Source of the DNA: Prosthecobacter fusiformis
GTDB lineage: Bacteria; Verrucomicrobiota; Verrucomicrobiia; Verrucomicrobiales; Verrucomicrobiaceae
DNA length: 64,000 bases
Direction: 5' to 3'
Assembly: GCF_004364345.1 (NCBI RefSeq)
Contig: NZ_SOCA01000001.1
Location: 1,240,001 to 1,304,000 of the forward strand
The stretch's first letter is position 1; every line of letters starts with the position of its first letter. The position numbers were made by a program, and so were the translations under genes. Positions 51,154-58,991 of the stretch are shown here, piece after piece. Under the pieces are notes generated by a model. The model worked only from the letters and a program-made list of their open reading frames with translations, had not been told where the DNA came from and did not search any database.

Positions 51154-52530
51154 TTAGGCCGAAGATGATCCATTCCAAGGTGGGCCGAAATCTGGACCTT
51201 CTGCCATATACGGGATTTGATCCCGCACCCATTCCCCAGGAATTTCGGATACGGCACAATGACGCAATGTCGCCTCAGCAACAGCGATGCCTGCAGCCTC
51301 ACCAATGCCATGCATGGTGGCCATCACCCGCACTGCTGCTGCGGCTTCATGGGTGGCTGAAAGGGCACGGCAGGCGACGAGAAGATTTGGGCAATCCACA
51401 GGGACCAGACTGCGGAAAGGGACTTCGTAATAGTCATCCTTGGGGGGACCATACTCGGCTTTCACCTGGCCTTTGGCACCTTCCTGCTGATGCACGTCCT
51501 TGGCACCTGCCGGATTATGAATGTCGATAAAATAACGTGAACGGGCGATGCCATCCGGGAACTTGCGCGCCTGGACAATGTCTTCCTGTGTCATGGTGTG
51601 CAGACCGTGGATATGCCGGGTCTCGCGAACGCCGACCTGGCAGGCGATTTTTTCAAGATAAGCCTCGGAGAAACAGGGCACCGCTTTGCACAACCAATCC
51701 GACATCACATAGGCTTGGCGGCGGCCTTCCATCTCCGCAGCAGAGAGATCTTCAGCACTCAGTCCGGACACATGATTGATGCGGGTCATGTTAAAATGAA
51801 GCACGCCCGGCCTAGGGTAGTCGTAGAAGTGGATGAAGTTCCGGTAAGGATAGTGCAGATCCCCGGCGGCAAGGGCCTTTTGAAAATAAGGTTCTATCAA
51901 AGCGCGGGCCTTGCGCAGGCTGCCAGTGGCCAGCATGGCGCTCTTGTCCACATTGGCCATGCGAAAGCTCACGGTCATGGCCTGGGTGAGGCCATCCTCA
52001 GGACGGCCTATGGTAAAACCACACCCGGCCAGGGCGGCCAGATCCGCATCACCCGAGGCATCGATAAAATTATTCGCGGAGAAGCTTTCGCTGCCGCCTT
52101 TGGAAGCAAGACTGATGGATAGCAAACGTCGTCCTTCAAGTTGCACACCTGTAATGTAAGAGTGATAACGAACGATCACGCCAGCCTCCATCAACAGGGC
52201 GTCATACACTCTTTTGAGAAGCTCCTCATCAAAGGCTGAATCCGAAAGTGCTGAGCCATATCCCCCGCCCTGCTGCAACCTGAGCGCGACTTCTTTAAAG
52301 ATGCCGCCAGTCAATGAGGCCCGCCTGCCTCCTTGCTCATCCACATGGTCATGCCAGGCGTGACCGGCCCATGGATTCACCAGACCGGCCGTGGCCATGC
52401 CACCGCAAAAGCCGTAGCGCTCCACCAGCAGTGTCCTAGCCCCGCGCCGTGCCGCTGACAAGGCAGCGGCCACGCCTGCGGGTCCGCCGCCGGAGACGAT
52501 CACATCATAATGGGAAGAGGGTGGTGTCAT
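51154..52530 (-). CDS. FAD-dependent oxidoreductase (FAD_oxidored family)
   Basis: A 458-residue flavoprotein. The Rossmann motif is VIVSGGGPAGVAAALSAARRGARTLLVER; the GFCGGMATAGLVNPW stretch is characteristic of PF12831 FAD_oxidored, and NNFIDASGDADLAALAGCGFTIGR is its second FAD motif. Family members are common in carbohydrate gene clusters of Verrucomicrobia and Planctomycetes; substrates are mostly unknown but sugar or sugar-derivative oxidation is often proposed. It is the first gene of the oxidoreductase-symporter-sialidase operon, divergent from the LacI regulator with a shared dyad at 52577-52598. Confidence 0.9.
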   Translation of the reverse strand: MTPPSSHYDVIVSGGGPAGVAAALSAARRGARTLLVERYGFCGGMATAGLVNPWAGHAWHDHVDEQGGRRASLTGGIFKEVALRLQQGGGYGSALSDSAFDEELLKRVYDALLMEAGVIVRYHSYITGVQLEGRRLLSISLASKGGSESFSANNFIDASGDADLAALAGCGFTIGRPEDGLTQAMTVSFRMANVDKSAMLATGSLRKARALIEPYFQKALAAGDLHYPYRNFIHFYDYPRPGVLHFNMTRINHVSGLSAEDLSAAEMEGRRQAYVMSDWLCKAVPCFSEAYLEKIACQVGVRETRHIHGLHTMTQEDIVQARKFPDGIARSRYFIDIHNPAGAKDVHQQEGAKGQVKAEYGPPKDDYYEVPFRSLVPVDCPNLLVACRALSATHEAAAAVRVMATMHGIGEAAGIAVAEATLRHCAVSEIPGEWVRDQIPYMAEGPDFGPPWNGSSSA

Positions 52531-52576
52531 TCTGAGCCAAATATGAATGCGCCTTAGCTTGCAAGAACAGCTTCAT

Positions 52577-52598
52577 TCCACTTTTACTGTAAAGTGAA
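52577..52598. promoter_or_regulatory. Candidate LacI-type operator between oxidoreductase and lacI genes
   Basis: TCCAC (52577-52581), 12 bases, GTGAA (52594-52598). Inside it are CACTTT-N6-AAAGTG (52579-52596) and the odd palindrome TTTAC-T-GTAAA (52583-52593), so this is the most symmetrical of the three copies. It sits 47 bases before the oxidoreductase start and 22 before the regulator ATG. Confidence 0.65.
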
Positions 52599-52620
52599 AA
52601 CAGAGGCTTTATATGAGCTC

Positions 52621-53667
52621 ATGAAAAACCGTATCTCTCAGCGTGATCTGGCACTGATGGCCGGAGTATCTCCGATGACGGTGTCCCTGGCTTTACGGGG
52701 GCATTCCTCCATTCCCGAAGCCACCCGCGTGAAGATTCGCAAGCTGGCGGAAAAGCATCGCTACCGGCCCGACCCTGCGCTGGCGGCTCTGAATGCCTAC
52801 CGTATTCAGGGGCGTACGCGGCAGTTTCAGGGAACACTGAGCTGGCTGACGACCTTCTCCACAGCGGATGGATGGCGAGGCATGATTCACGCAGAAGGTT
52901 ATTTCCATGGAGCCGAAGTGAGGGCCAATGAGCTTGGCTATCAACTGGAGCCGTTCTGGCTAAATGAGCCAGGGCTTAGCCCGAAACGGGCCGCCCAAAT
53001 CCTGCTGGCCCGTGGCATTCAGGGAATCATCATCGCGCCTTTGCCCGTGACGCACGGTGAAATCAAGTTCGACTGGAAACCTTTCTCCTCGGTGGCTTTG
53101 GGCTATTCTTTGCGGCAGCCACAAATGCATGTGGTGATGAATCATCAGTCTCGAAATATGAAGCAGACAGTGCATCGTTTGCATGCCCTGGGTTACCAGA
53201 GAATCGGCCTGGCACTGCCCTCAGCCAACAATGCACGGGTGGACCAGAACTACCTCAGTGGCTACCTCATCGCCCAGCGTGAAACCGGGGGAGAAAGCCT
53301 GGAGCCGCTGCTGGCGGATGTCTTTGATGCCCCCACATTTCAATCTTGGTTAGACCTTGAACGCCCCGACAGTGTGATCGTTTCACCGGCCTGGATCAAC
53401 CAAGTTACGGAGTGGCTGGCCAATGTCGGCCTGAAGGTGCCGAAGCATATCGGTCTGGCCGCTGCCTCCATTCCTGACATGCCGAATGCCGTCAGCGGCA
53501 TGGACGAAGATCCGGCCCTCATCGGACGTATGGCCGTGGATGCCGTGGTGGGGATGATTCAACGCCAGGAATGTGGGGTGCCAGCACGCCCCTGGAGCTT
53601 ACTGGCGGAGGGAGTGTGGTCACCAGGGAAAACTGTGCGCCGCATCAAGCTCACTGAGATGACATAA
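52621..53667 (+). CDS. LacI-family transcriptional regulator
   Basis: A 348-residue regulator. The N-terminal LacI helix-turn-helix is RISQRDLALMAGVSPMTVSLALRGHSSIPEATRVKIRKLAEKHRYRPDPALAAL, followed by a periplasmic-binding-protein-like effector domain (GTLSWLTTF..., RGIQGIIIAPLP, VHRLHALGYQRIGLALPSANNA). ATG 52621 was chosen because the alternative GTG at 52594 lies inside the operator-like dyad. It is divergent from the oxidoreductase operon and upstream of a glycosidase-like gene, and is the obvious candidate for binding the TCCAC-N12-GTGAA motif shared by three units of this locus. The inducer would be a breakdown product of the target sugar. Confidence 0.93.
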   Translation: MKNRISQRDLALMAGVSPMTVSLALRGHSSIPEATRVKIRKLAEKHRYRPDPALAALNAYRIQGRTRQFQGTLSWLTTFSTADGWRGMIHAEGYFHGAEVRANELGYQLEPFWLNEPGLSPKRAAQILLARGIQGIIIAPLPVTHGEIKFDWKPFSSVALGYSLRQPQMHVVMNHQSRNMKQTVHRLHALGYQRIGLALPSANNARVDQNYLSGYLIAQRETGGESLEPLLADVFDAPTFQSWLDLERPDSVIVSPAWINQVTEWLANVGLKVPKHIGLAAASIPDMPNAVSGMDEDPALIGRMAVDAVVGMIQRQECGVPARPWSLLAEGVWSPGKTVRRIKLTEMT

Positions 53668-53772
53668 CTCTGGGCTAACAATTAACATCCCAAGCTGATA
53701 CCTCACCGCACTGGTGCCGGGGAGTTGTGCCCCCCGTGAAAGAAATACACCTGTCCGTCCCGTGATAAAGGC

Positions 53773-55392
53773 ATGCAACCGATGACTGTTCATCACTTTA
53801 TTCTCCTTCAAGGCAGATTCATTGCCACCATTCTAATAACGGCTTTTCTGACTGCTTCCAGCGGCATGGCAGAGGAGCTGTTTGACGAAACCCAAGTCAC
53901 GACACTCTTCGCTTTTGACAATGTCTCCATACCCCATGTCCAAAACCTGCGAATGGAAATGCGGAGTCCAAAAAAGCATCCGAGTAATCCTGTGCTTACC
54001 CGAGGTGCAGCGGGCACGCCGGATGCGAAAGGGGTTCAGTTTTACGGCTCCATCATCCGTGAAAATAACAAATATCGCCTATGGTATGTGGCCTTCGATG
54101 ATGACAAAACCAACAAGGTGGCCTCATCGCGCTGGCGCGCCGCCTATGCGGAAAGCGACGATGGTCTCAACTGGGTCAAACCCAACCTTGGCCTGGTCGA
54201 ATTCGCAGGCAACAAGAACAACAATCTCATCCTTACGCAACCTGCCCCTTTTGGTTTCGTCAACGTCAAGGTGCTCCTCGACCCAGAAGATCCAGATCCC
54301 GCCCGGCGCTACAAAATCTCTTCCCACGTTTACTTCCGGCACAACACTCGCCTGGGCACTCTGATGCCTTTTGTCAGTGCAGACGGTCTGACGTGGAGGA
54401 GTGAACGGGAGATCATCACTAAGAAGGCAGAGTTGCAGAAGAAGGACGTCCTTCTTCCAGGTATTCACTTTGAACCTTCGGGTGGGCTATATAAATGGGA
54501 TGGCATGTTTTATGCCTCGGGGCAGAACTCCATGGACGCTCCCCGTCCCTATCATGGGCGTGTGGCACGTGTTTATCGCTCCCCAGATTTCTACCATTGG
54601 TCGCAGACCAGCAGTCTGGCCTTTACCCGCACGGCTCAAAACACTTTGTTAGGCCCAGGTCGCAGCCGCGAAGGGGAACAAACGCATGAAGGCATCAGCG
54701 TATGGAACCGGGGGAATATCCTGCTGGGTATTTCCGGCGTCTGGCACGGGGCCAAGGAATGGAAAGATGTGTCCATTGATCTCGGGTTCGTGGTTAGCAA
54801 TAACGGTGTTCACTTCCGCGAGCCTGCCTATGAGCGATTGTTCTTGGAACGAGGCAAGGATGGCGAGTGGGATCAGGGCGGCCTTATTCAAGGTCAAGGT
54901 TTTGAGAACATCGGCGATGAGACCTTTGTTTACTACGGGGCCTGGGATCCGCGCCATTGGGAAGAGGAGCCACTGCGTGGTGGCGTTGGAATCGCGGTCC
55001 TGCCTCGTGACCGCTTTGGCGATCTCGTTGTAGAAAAATCGGGCGAAGGTCCAGGTGATTACCAGCTTCCAGAGGTCACCAGCGAATTCATCACCAAGGC
55101 GATTGATGTGAGGACAGGCAGCTCTCCACGCTTTTATGTTAATGCTGAGGGCTTGGGTAATGAAGCTTCCCTCAAGATTGAGCTGTTAGACGCTCAGGAG
55201 AGACCTGTCCCTGGATACTCAGGCAAAAATGCTGCTATCGTTACAAAAAGCGGCTTTCAAACTCCCGTTGAATGGAAGGGTAAGACTGGGGCTTCGGGAT
55301 TGCCAAAGCGAATCTGTGTGCACGTTTCCTTTGAGGGCAAGCGCAATACCGACATCCGCTTCAGCGCTTTATATATCAGCCCCGATCTTTAG
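53773..55392 (+). CDS. Exported five-bladed beta-propeller glycoside-hydrolase-like protein
   Basis: A 539-residue protein. A signal segment (GRFIATILITAFLTASSGMAEE) leads to a GH32/43/68-like propeller: LTRGAAGTPDAKGVQFYGSIIRENNKYRLWYVAFDD, AAYAESDDGLNWVKPNLGLVEFAG, VYRSPDFYHWSQTSSLAF and GISVWNRGNILLGISGVWHGAKEWKDVSIDLGFVVSNNGVHF. A C-terminal beta-sandwich (TGSSPRFYVNAEGLGNEASLKIELLDAQERPVPGYSG) may bind carbohydrate. Family and bond specificity cannot be fixed. ATG 53773 or 53782 both work. It lies 105 bp after the LacI gene on the same strand and ends before a strong hairpin. Confidence 0.8.
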   Translation: MQPMTVHHFILLQGRFIATILITAFLTASSGMAEELFDETQVTTLFAFDNVSIPHVQNLRMEMRSPKKHPSNPVLTRGAAGTPDAKGVQFYGSIIRENNKYRLWYVAFDDDKTNKVASSRWRAAYAESDDGLNWVKPNLGLVEFAGNKNNNLILTQPAPFGFVNVKVLLDPEDPDPARRYKISSHVYFRHNTRLGTLMPFVSADGLTWRSEREIITKKAELQKKDVLLPGIHFEPSGGLYKWDGMFYASGQNSMDAPRPYHGRVARVYRSPDFYHWSQTSSLAFTRTAQNTLLGPGRSREGEQTHEGISVWNRGNILLGISGVWHGAKEWKDVSIDLGFVVSNNGVHFREPAYERLFLERGKDGEWDQGGLIQGQGFENIGDETFVYYGAWDPRHWEEEPLRGGVGIAVLPRDRFGDLVVEKSGEGPGDYQLPEVTSEFITKAIDVRTGSSPRFYVNAEGLGNEASLKIELLDAQERPVPGYSGKNAAIVTKSGFQTPVEWKGKTGASGLPKRICVHVSFEGKRNTDIRFSALYISPDL

Positions 55393-55408
55393 AAAAAACG
55401 CAAATCTT

Positions 55409-55437
55409 TCGCCTGAGGAGAGCCGCTCCTCAGGCGA
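55409..55437. terminator. Perfect 12-bp hairpin between convergent genes
   Basis: Arms TCGCCTGAGGAG (55409-55420) and CTCCTCAGGCGA (55426-55437) pair perfectly around loop AGCCG. It lies 16 bp after the glycosidase-like gene and 24 bp past the end of the convergent small membrane gene. No adjacent T tract on either strand, so Rho-independent action is probable but not certain. Confidence 0.7.
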
Positions 55438-55461
55438 TCCTAATCCACTAGCAAAGGCTGA

Positions 55462-55581
55462 TTACGTACAGCCGCGGAGAAAGAAAAGAACGAGCAAGAT
55501 TGGGACAGGAATCCCGATCAGCCAGAGGAAAATCCAGCCGATTTTGCCGGATTCAAAAGGACGGTTCATCTTAGTTTTCAT
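55462..55581 (-). CDS. Small single-helix membrane protein
   Basis: A 39-residue protein, MKTKMNRPFESGKIGWIFLW followed by LIGIPVPILLVLFFLRGCT. The IGWI.LWL.GIP.P.LL.LFLLRGCT pattern is one I recognise from short proteins annotated in many unrelated bacteria, which supports a real gene despite its size. One membrane helix, positive-inside head, C-terminal RGCT. Function unknown. It is 129 bp downstream of the epimerase gene on the same strand. Confidence 0.68.
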   Translation of the reverse strand: MKTKMNRPFESGKIGWIFLWLIGIPVPILLVLFFLRGCT

Positions 55582-55710
55582 AAAGTTTCCAGGTTGGTTT
55601 AGTCTGTCATCCAGTATTCGCAGCCCATGTGCGAACCAGCCTTGTCGGGAGATTTTTTTATCTCCAGAAGCTGATACTGGCCTAACCAATGGAATCCTCA
55701 ATTAACCGAG

Positions 55711-56598
55711 TTATGCAGGCCAATGCTGTGCGATCTTCCTTTTTAAAAAGTCCACGCTACGCGCCAGTTGATCCATTCCATCGACTCCATCCTCAATGCT
55801 GATCCAGCCATCGAACCCCTTGCTTTTGAGTTCGGTAAAAATGGCGTCATAGTCATTGAGTCCTTTGCCAATTTCTCCATGCCGGAGGCGTTTGGCGTAT
55901 CCCTGAGCCCCGCCCTCCTCCTTGCGCAGATCCTCAATGGTACCTTCCGCGAGATAGCGGTCGCTGGCATGCATGGTGACCACACGGTGGGAAACGCGCT
56001 TCAATAGCTCAATGGGATCTTCACCGGCCAAATACGTGTTACTAGGATCATAATTAACTCCGAAGTTTGGATGCTCCACAGCAGCCACAAGCTGGCAAAA
56101 GACTTCCATCTTTTGAGCGAACTCCGGGTAATCCCAAAAGTCGTCCTTGTAATGATTTTCCAGGATGAGCGTGATGCCGCGCTCCTGCGCATACGGCAGG
56201 CAGGAATGAATACACTCCGCCGCGAATTTCACGCCTTCATCCACGCTCAGCTCAGGCCGGCGCTGACCGCTAAGCACCCGGCAATAACTGCCGCCCAGCG
56301 TGTGGGTCATCTCAATCCAGCGCTTCTGCTTTGCGATCTCCTTTTCACGGAAAGCTTTATCAGGATGCGTGAAGTCCGGGGAGCAGCACATCATCGGGAT
56401 GACCTTGCCTGTATCCTCCACTTCTTGGCGTAAACGCGACCAGTTAGACTCGTCTGCCATCTCAAGGAATCCAGCATACCATTCCAGCCCTTGAATATCG
56501 AGCTTCGAGGCGAGGCTGATCCATTCGGACACGGTCATTGTTCCATCTTTGCAGAGCGCCTGCATGAAGGCTTTGGGAAAGGCAGCGAGCTTAGGCAT
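55711..56598 (-). CDS. Sugar phosphate isomerase/epimerase (xylose-isomerase-like TIM barrel)
   Basis: A 295-residue AP-endonuclease-2/xylose-isomerase-like TIM barrel. Typical stretches are LASKLDIQGLEWYAGFLE, CCSPDFTHPD, VLSGQRRPELSVDEGVKFAAECI, GITLILENHYKDDFWDYP (metal-binding Glu), NFGVNYDPSNTYLAGEDPIELLKRVSHRVVTMHASD and DYDAIFTELKSKGFDGWISIEDG (second Glu). Such enzymes isomerise keto-sugars or act on sugar-like metabolites; no signal peptide, so cytosolic. It follows the SDR gene by 12 bp, the two forming a likely operon under the element at 57464. Confidence 0.9.
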   Translation of the reverse strand: MPKLAAFPKAFMQALCKDGTMTVSEWISLASKLDIQGLEWYAGFLEMADESNWSRLRQEVEDTGKVIPMMCCSPDFTHPDKAFREKEIAKQKRWIEMTHTLGGSYCRVLSGQRRPELSVDEGVKFAAECIHSCLPYAQERGITLILENHYKDDFWDYPEFAQKMEVFCQLVAAVEHPNFGVNYDPSNTYLAGEDPIELLKRVSHRVVTMHASDRYLAEGTIEDLRKEEGGAQGYAKRLRHGEIGKGLNDYDAIFTELKSKGFDGWISIEDGVDGMDQLARSVDFLKRKIAQHWPA

Positions 56599-56610
56599 GG
56601 GATAAAATTG

Positions 56611-57408
56611 TTACTTGGAGGGGATGGTGGAGCTGTCCTTGGGCGGATTGCGCCCCATGAAGGGGTGCTGCTCAAGGTCCATCACTTGACCACTGACAGG
56701 ACCGCTTTCATCCGCCAGCCAATAGACTGCGGCGGCGGCGATCTCCTCCGGCCAGAGGATGCGCCCAGAGGGAGCATACATCTTTGGAAGGTCTGCATAC
56801 CAGTCCTCGCGCAGACCATGCTCGCGTTTGCGCCTGGCCTCGTTTTCTGTGAGCACCCAGCCGGGATTGATCTGGTTCACACGCACGCCATTTTCCCGCA
56901 TGAGGGTATCGCCCAGGTTACGCGTCATGGTCATCAGTGCGCCTTTAGAGATGCTATAGGGAAGGAGATCCGGCTCGCCGCTCCAGGCATTGACACTGCC
57001 AATGTTTAGTACGCTGCCACGCGTTTTTGACAGCTCTTCCAGCGCGGCCTGGATGAGTAGAAACGGGGCCAACGTATTCACGGAAATCATCTTCATGAAA
57101 TAGGCGGCATCCGTGTTGTGGATGTTGCCCTGGGTCACCATGGCCGCGTTGTTGACAATGGCATCCAGCCTCCCGAACGTTTTGATCGCGAGATCCACGA
57201 GGCGTTGAGGACAACCTTCACTTGTTAGGTCTTCGATGTGTGACACCGCATTGGCCGCCCCCAGCTCAGCCACCACCGCTGCCGCCAAATCCACCTCCAG
57301 GCCATGCACGACGACTCGTGCACCTTCTGCGACACAACGTTTGGCAATGGCTTTGCCAATGCCTGTGGCGCTGCCAGTGATGAGGATGACTTTGTTTTCG
57401 AGGCGCAT
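56611..57408 (-). CDS. Short-chain dehydrogenase/reductase
   Basis: A 265-residue classical SDR. The cofactor motif is VILITGSATGIGKAIAKRC (TGxxxGIG), followed by NNAAM, the catalytic Ser in LNIGSVNAW and YxxxK in YSISKGAL. Residue pattern after beta-2 (VVVHGLEVD) does not clearly decide NAD or NADP. It is likely to oxidise or reduce a sugar or sugar acid in the locus, together with the epimerase 12 bp downstream. Its upstream region carries the same 17-base block and TCCAC-N12-GTGAA element as the beta-helix gene. Confidence 0.92.
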   Translation of the reverse strand: MRLENKVILITGSATGIGKAIAKRCVAEGARVVVHGLEVDLAAAVVAELGAANAVSHIEDLTSEGCPQRLVDLAIKTFGRLDAIVNNAAMVTQGNIHNTDAAYFMKMISVNTLAPFLLIQAALEELSKTRGSVLNIGSVNAWSGEPDLLPYSISKGALMTMTRNLGDTLMRENGVRVNQINPGWVLTENEARRKREHGLREDWYADLPKMYAPSGRILWPEEIAAAAVYWLADESGPVSGQVMDLEQHPFMGRNPPKDSSTIPSK

Positions 57409-57463
57409 GTGGATCCGTGTTTGGGCTAAGTCAGCCTATACTAACCGAGCCTGCCAACTCAAC

Positions 57464-57485
57464 TCCACGACAAACTCTATGTGAA
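57464..57485. promoter_or_regulatory. Candidate LacI-regulon operator upstream of the SDR gene
   Basis: TCCAC (57464-57468), 12 bases, GTGAA (57481-57485), inside the identical 17-mer CTCAACTCCACGACAAA (57458-57474) also found at 46814-46830. A following ATGCGTCA (57493-57500) is also shared with 46842-46849, at an eight-base longer distance. It lies 56-77 bases before the SDR start. Confidence 0.6.
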
Positions 57486-57517
57486 AGACGACATGCGTCA
57501 CTTTCGCCTCGCCGAAC

Positions 57518-58891
57518 TCAGGCGACGAATTTGCCTGGGTTCAAGATGCCCTTAGGATCCAGGGCTTTCTTCAACCGCGAATGCATATCGCGCGCTTCCT
57601 CCGATAATGCTTCAGGGAACCAGCGGCCCTTGGCGATGCCGATTCCATGCTCGCCGGTGATGGCTCCATTCCAGGCGATGACCTGGCGGAACAGCTTATC
57701 CAGGGCGTCTTCTGCACGGGCACGCAGCACGGGGTCATCCATACTCAAGACCATGATGTTGACGTGGATATTGCCATCCCCCGCATGGCCAAAACTGGCG
57801 ATAGGGAAACCGCACTCCAACTGTAAAGCTTCGGCAAATTCCACCAAGTCCACCAGTCGGCTGCGGGGCACCACGATGTCTTCATTCAGCTTGATGAGCC
57901 CGGTATTGCGCAGGCTGTAGCTGAACTCACGGCGCAGTTTCCAGAAACGTTCACATGCCTCTTCACCCAGTGCTTCTTCCAGGGAAATGCAACCGAGCTC
58001 CCTAACCAATTTCGCAAGCGTCAACAGCTCTCCTTTGACGGATTCCTCCTGGCCGTCGATCTCCACCAGCAGATGCGCATCTCCCTGTGGCGTCACGGAT
58101 TCGCCAAGATAATCCCGGGCGGCACGCAGAGTGAACTTATCGGCGATCTCCAGAGCACTCGGCAAAAATCCGGCATTCAGGATGCGCTGCACGGCATTGG
58201 CGGCTTCAGCGAAGGTATCAAAACCGGCCGAGAGCATGGCACGCATGGGCGGGTGCGGGATCAGGCGAAGGGTGGCCTGGGTGACCACGCCGAGGAGGCC
58301 TTCACTGCCGACCATGAGACCCACGAGGTCAAAACCCGTCTTGTTTTTATGACAACGGCCCCCTGCTTTCACAATGGAGCCATCCGCCAGCACTGTCTCT
58401 AGGCCTAACACATAGTGTCGAGTGACACCATACTTCAGGCAGCGCGGGCCGCCTGCATTGGTGGCAATGTTTCCGCCCAGGCTGCACTCCTTCAGGCTGG
58501 CGGGGTCAGGTGGGTAAAACCAGCCCAGTTCGCGCACGGCAGCCTGCAGTTCCCCCGTGATGACACCTGGCTCCACCACGGCCACGCCATCGGCGATGTT
58601 GATTTCCACAATGCGGTTCATCCTGGCCAAAGACAGGGCGATGCCGCCGCGGAGTGGCACACAGCCACCTACATATCCGACCCGGGATCCCTGGGGAGTG
58701 ACAGGGATGCCGTGATCATTGGCGTACTTCAGCACCTTCGAGACATCCTCTGTGGACTCGGCATGCACGACCACCTCCGGCGGGTTGGATGCGAACCATT
58801 TGTCTGTGCTGTGGGTGGCGAGATCCTCGGCGGTGGAGGATACGCGGGATGCACCGATGAGGGAAATAAGATCGTCTGCCAGGGAGGCCAT
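57518..58891 (-). CDS. glcD: FAD-linked oxidase, glycolate/lactate dehydrogenase GlcD-like
   Basis: A 457-residue VAO/PCMH-type flavoenzyme. The FAD-binding half has VVVHAESTEDVSKVLKYANDHGIPVTPQGSRVGYVGGCVPLRGGIALSLARMNRI and the DPASLKECSLGGNIATNAGGPRCLKYGVTRHYV motif; the C-terminal FAD-oxidase domain ends with FGHAGDGNIHVNIM and GAITGEHGIGIAKGRWFPE. This matches GlcD and D-lactate dehydrogenase relatives oxidising 2-hydroxy acids. No GlcE/GlcF partners are adjacent, so a single-subunit D-lactate-type enzyme is an alternative. ATG 58891 replaces a longer frame opening at 59008 that would invade the mtnA start. Confidence 0.9.
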   Translation of the reverse strand: MASLADDLISLIGASRVSSTAEDLATHSTDKWFASNPPEVVVHAESTEDVSKVLKYANDHGIPVTPQGSRVGYVGGCVPLRGGIALSLARMNRIVEINIADGVAVVEPGVITGELQAAVRELGWFYPPDPASLKECSLGGNIATNAGGPRCLKYGVTRHYVLGLETVLADGSIVKAGGRCHKNKTGFDLVGLMVGSEGLLGVVTQATLRLIPHPPMRAMLSAGFDTFAEAANAVQRILNAGFLPSALEIADKFTLRAARDYLGESVTPQGDAHLLVEIDGQEESVKGELLTLAKLVRELGCISLEEALGEEACERFWKLRREFSYSLRNTGLIKLNEDIVVPRSRLVDLVEFAEALQLECGFPIASFGHAGDGNIHVNIMVLSMDDPVLRARAEDALDKLFRQVIAWNGAITGEHGIGIAKGRWFPEALSEEARDMHSRLKKALDPKGILNPGKFVA

Positions 58892-58991
58892 CTGGCACCG
58901 TGGACGGGGGAGGCCTGTGGTGCAAGATTTCTGCCGCAATCTGGCACAACATCTTCCTTGCACCGCCGCCGCCTCTCCCGTCAGTCCGCCC

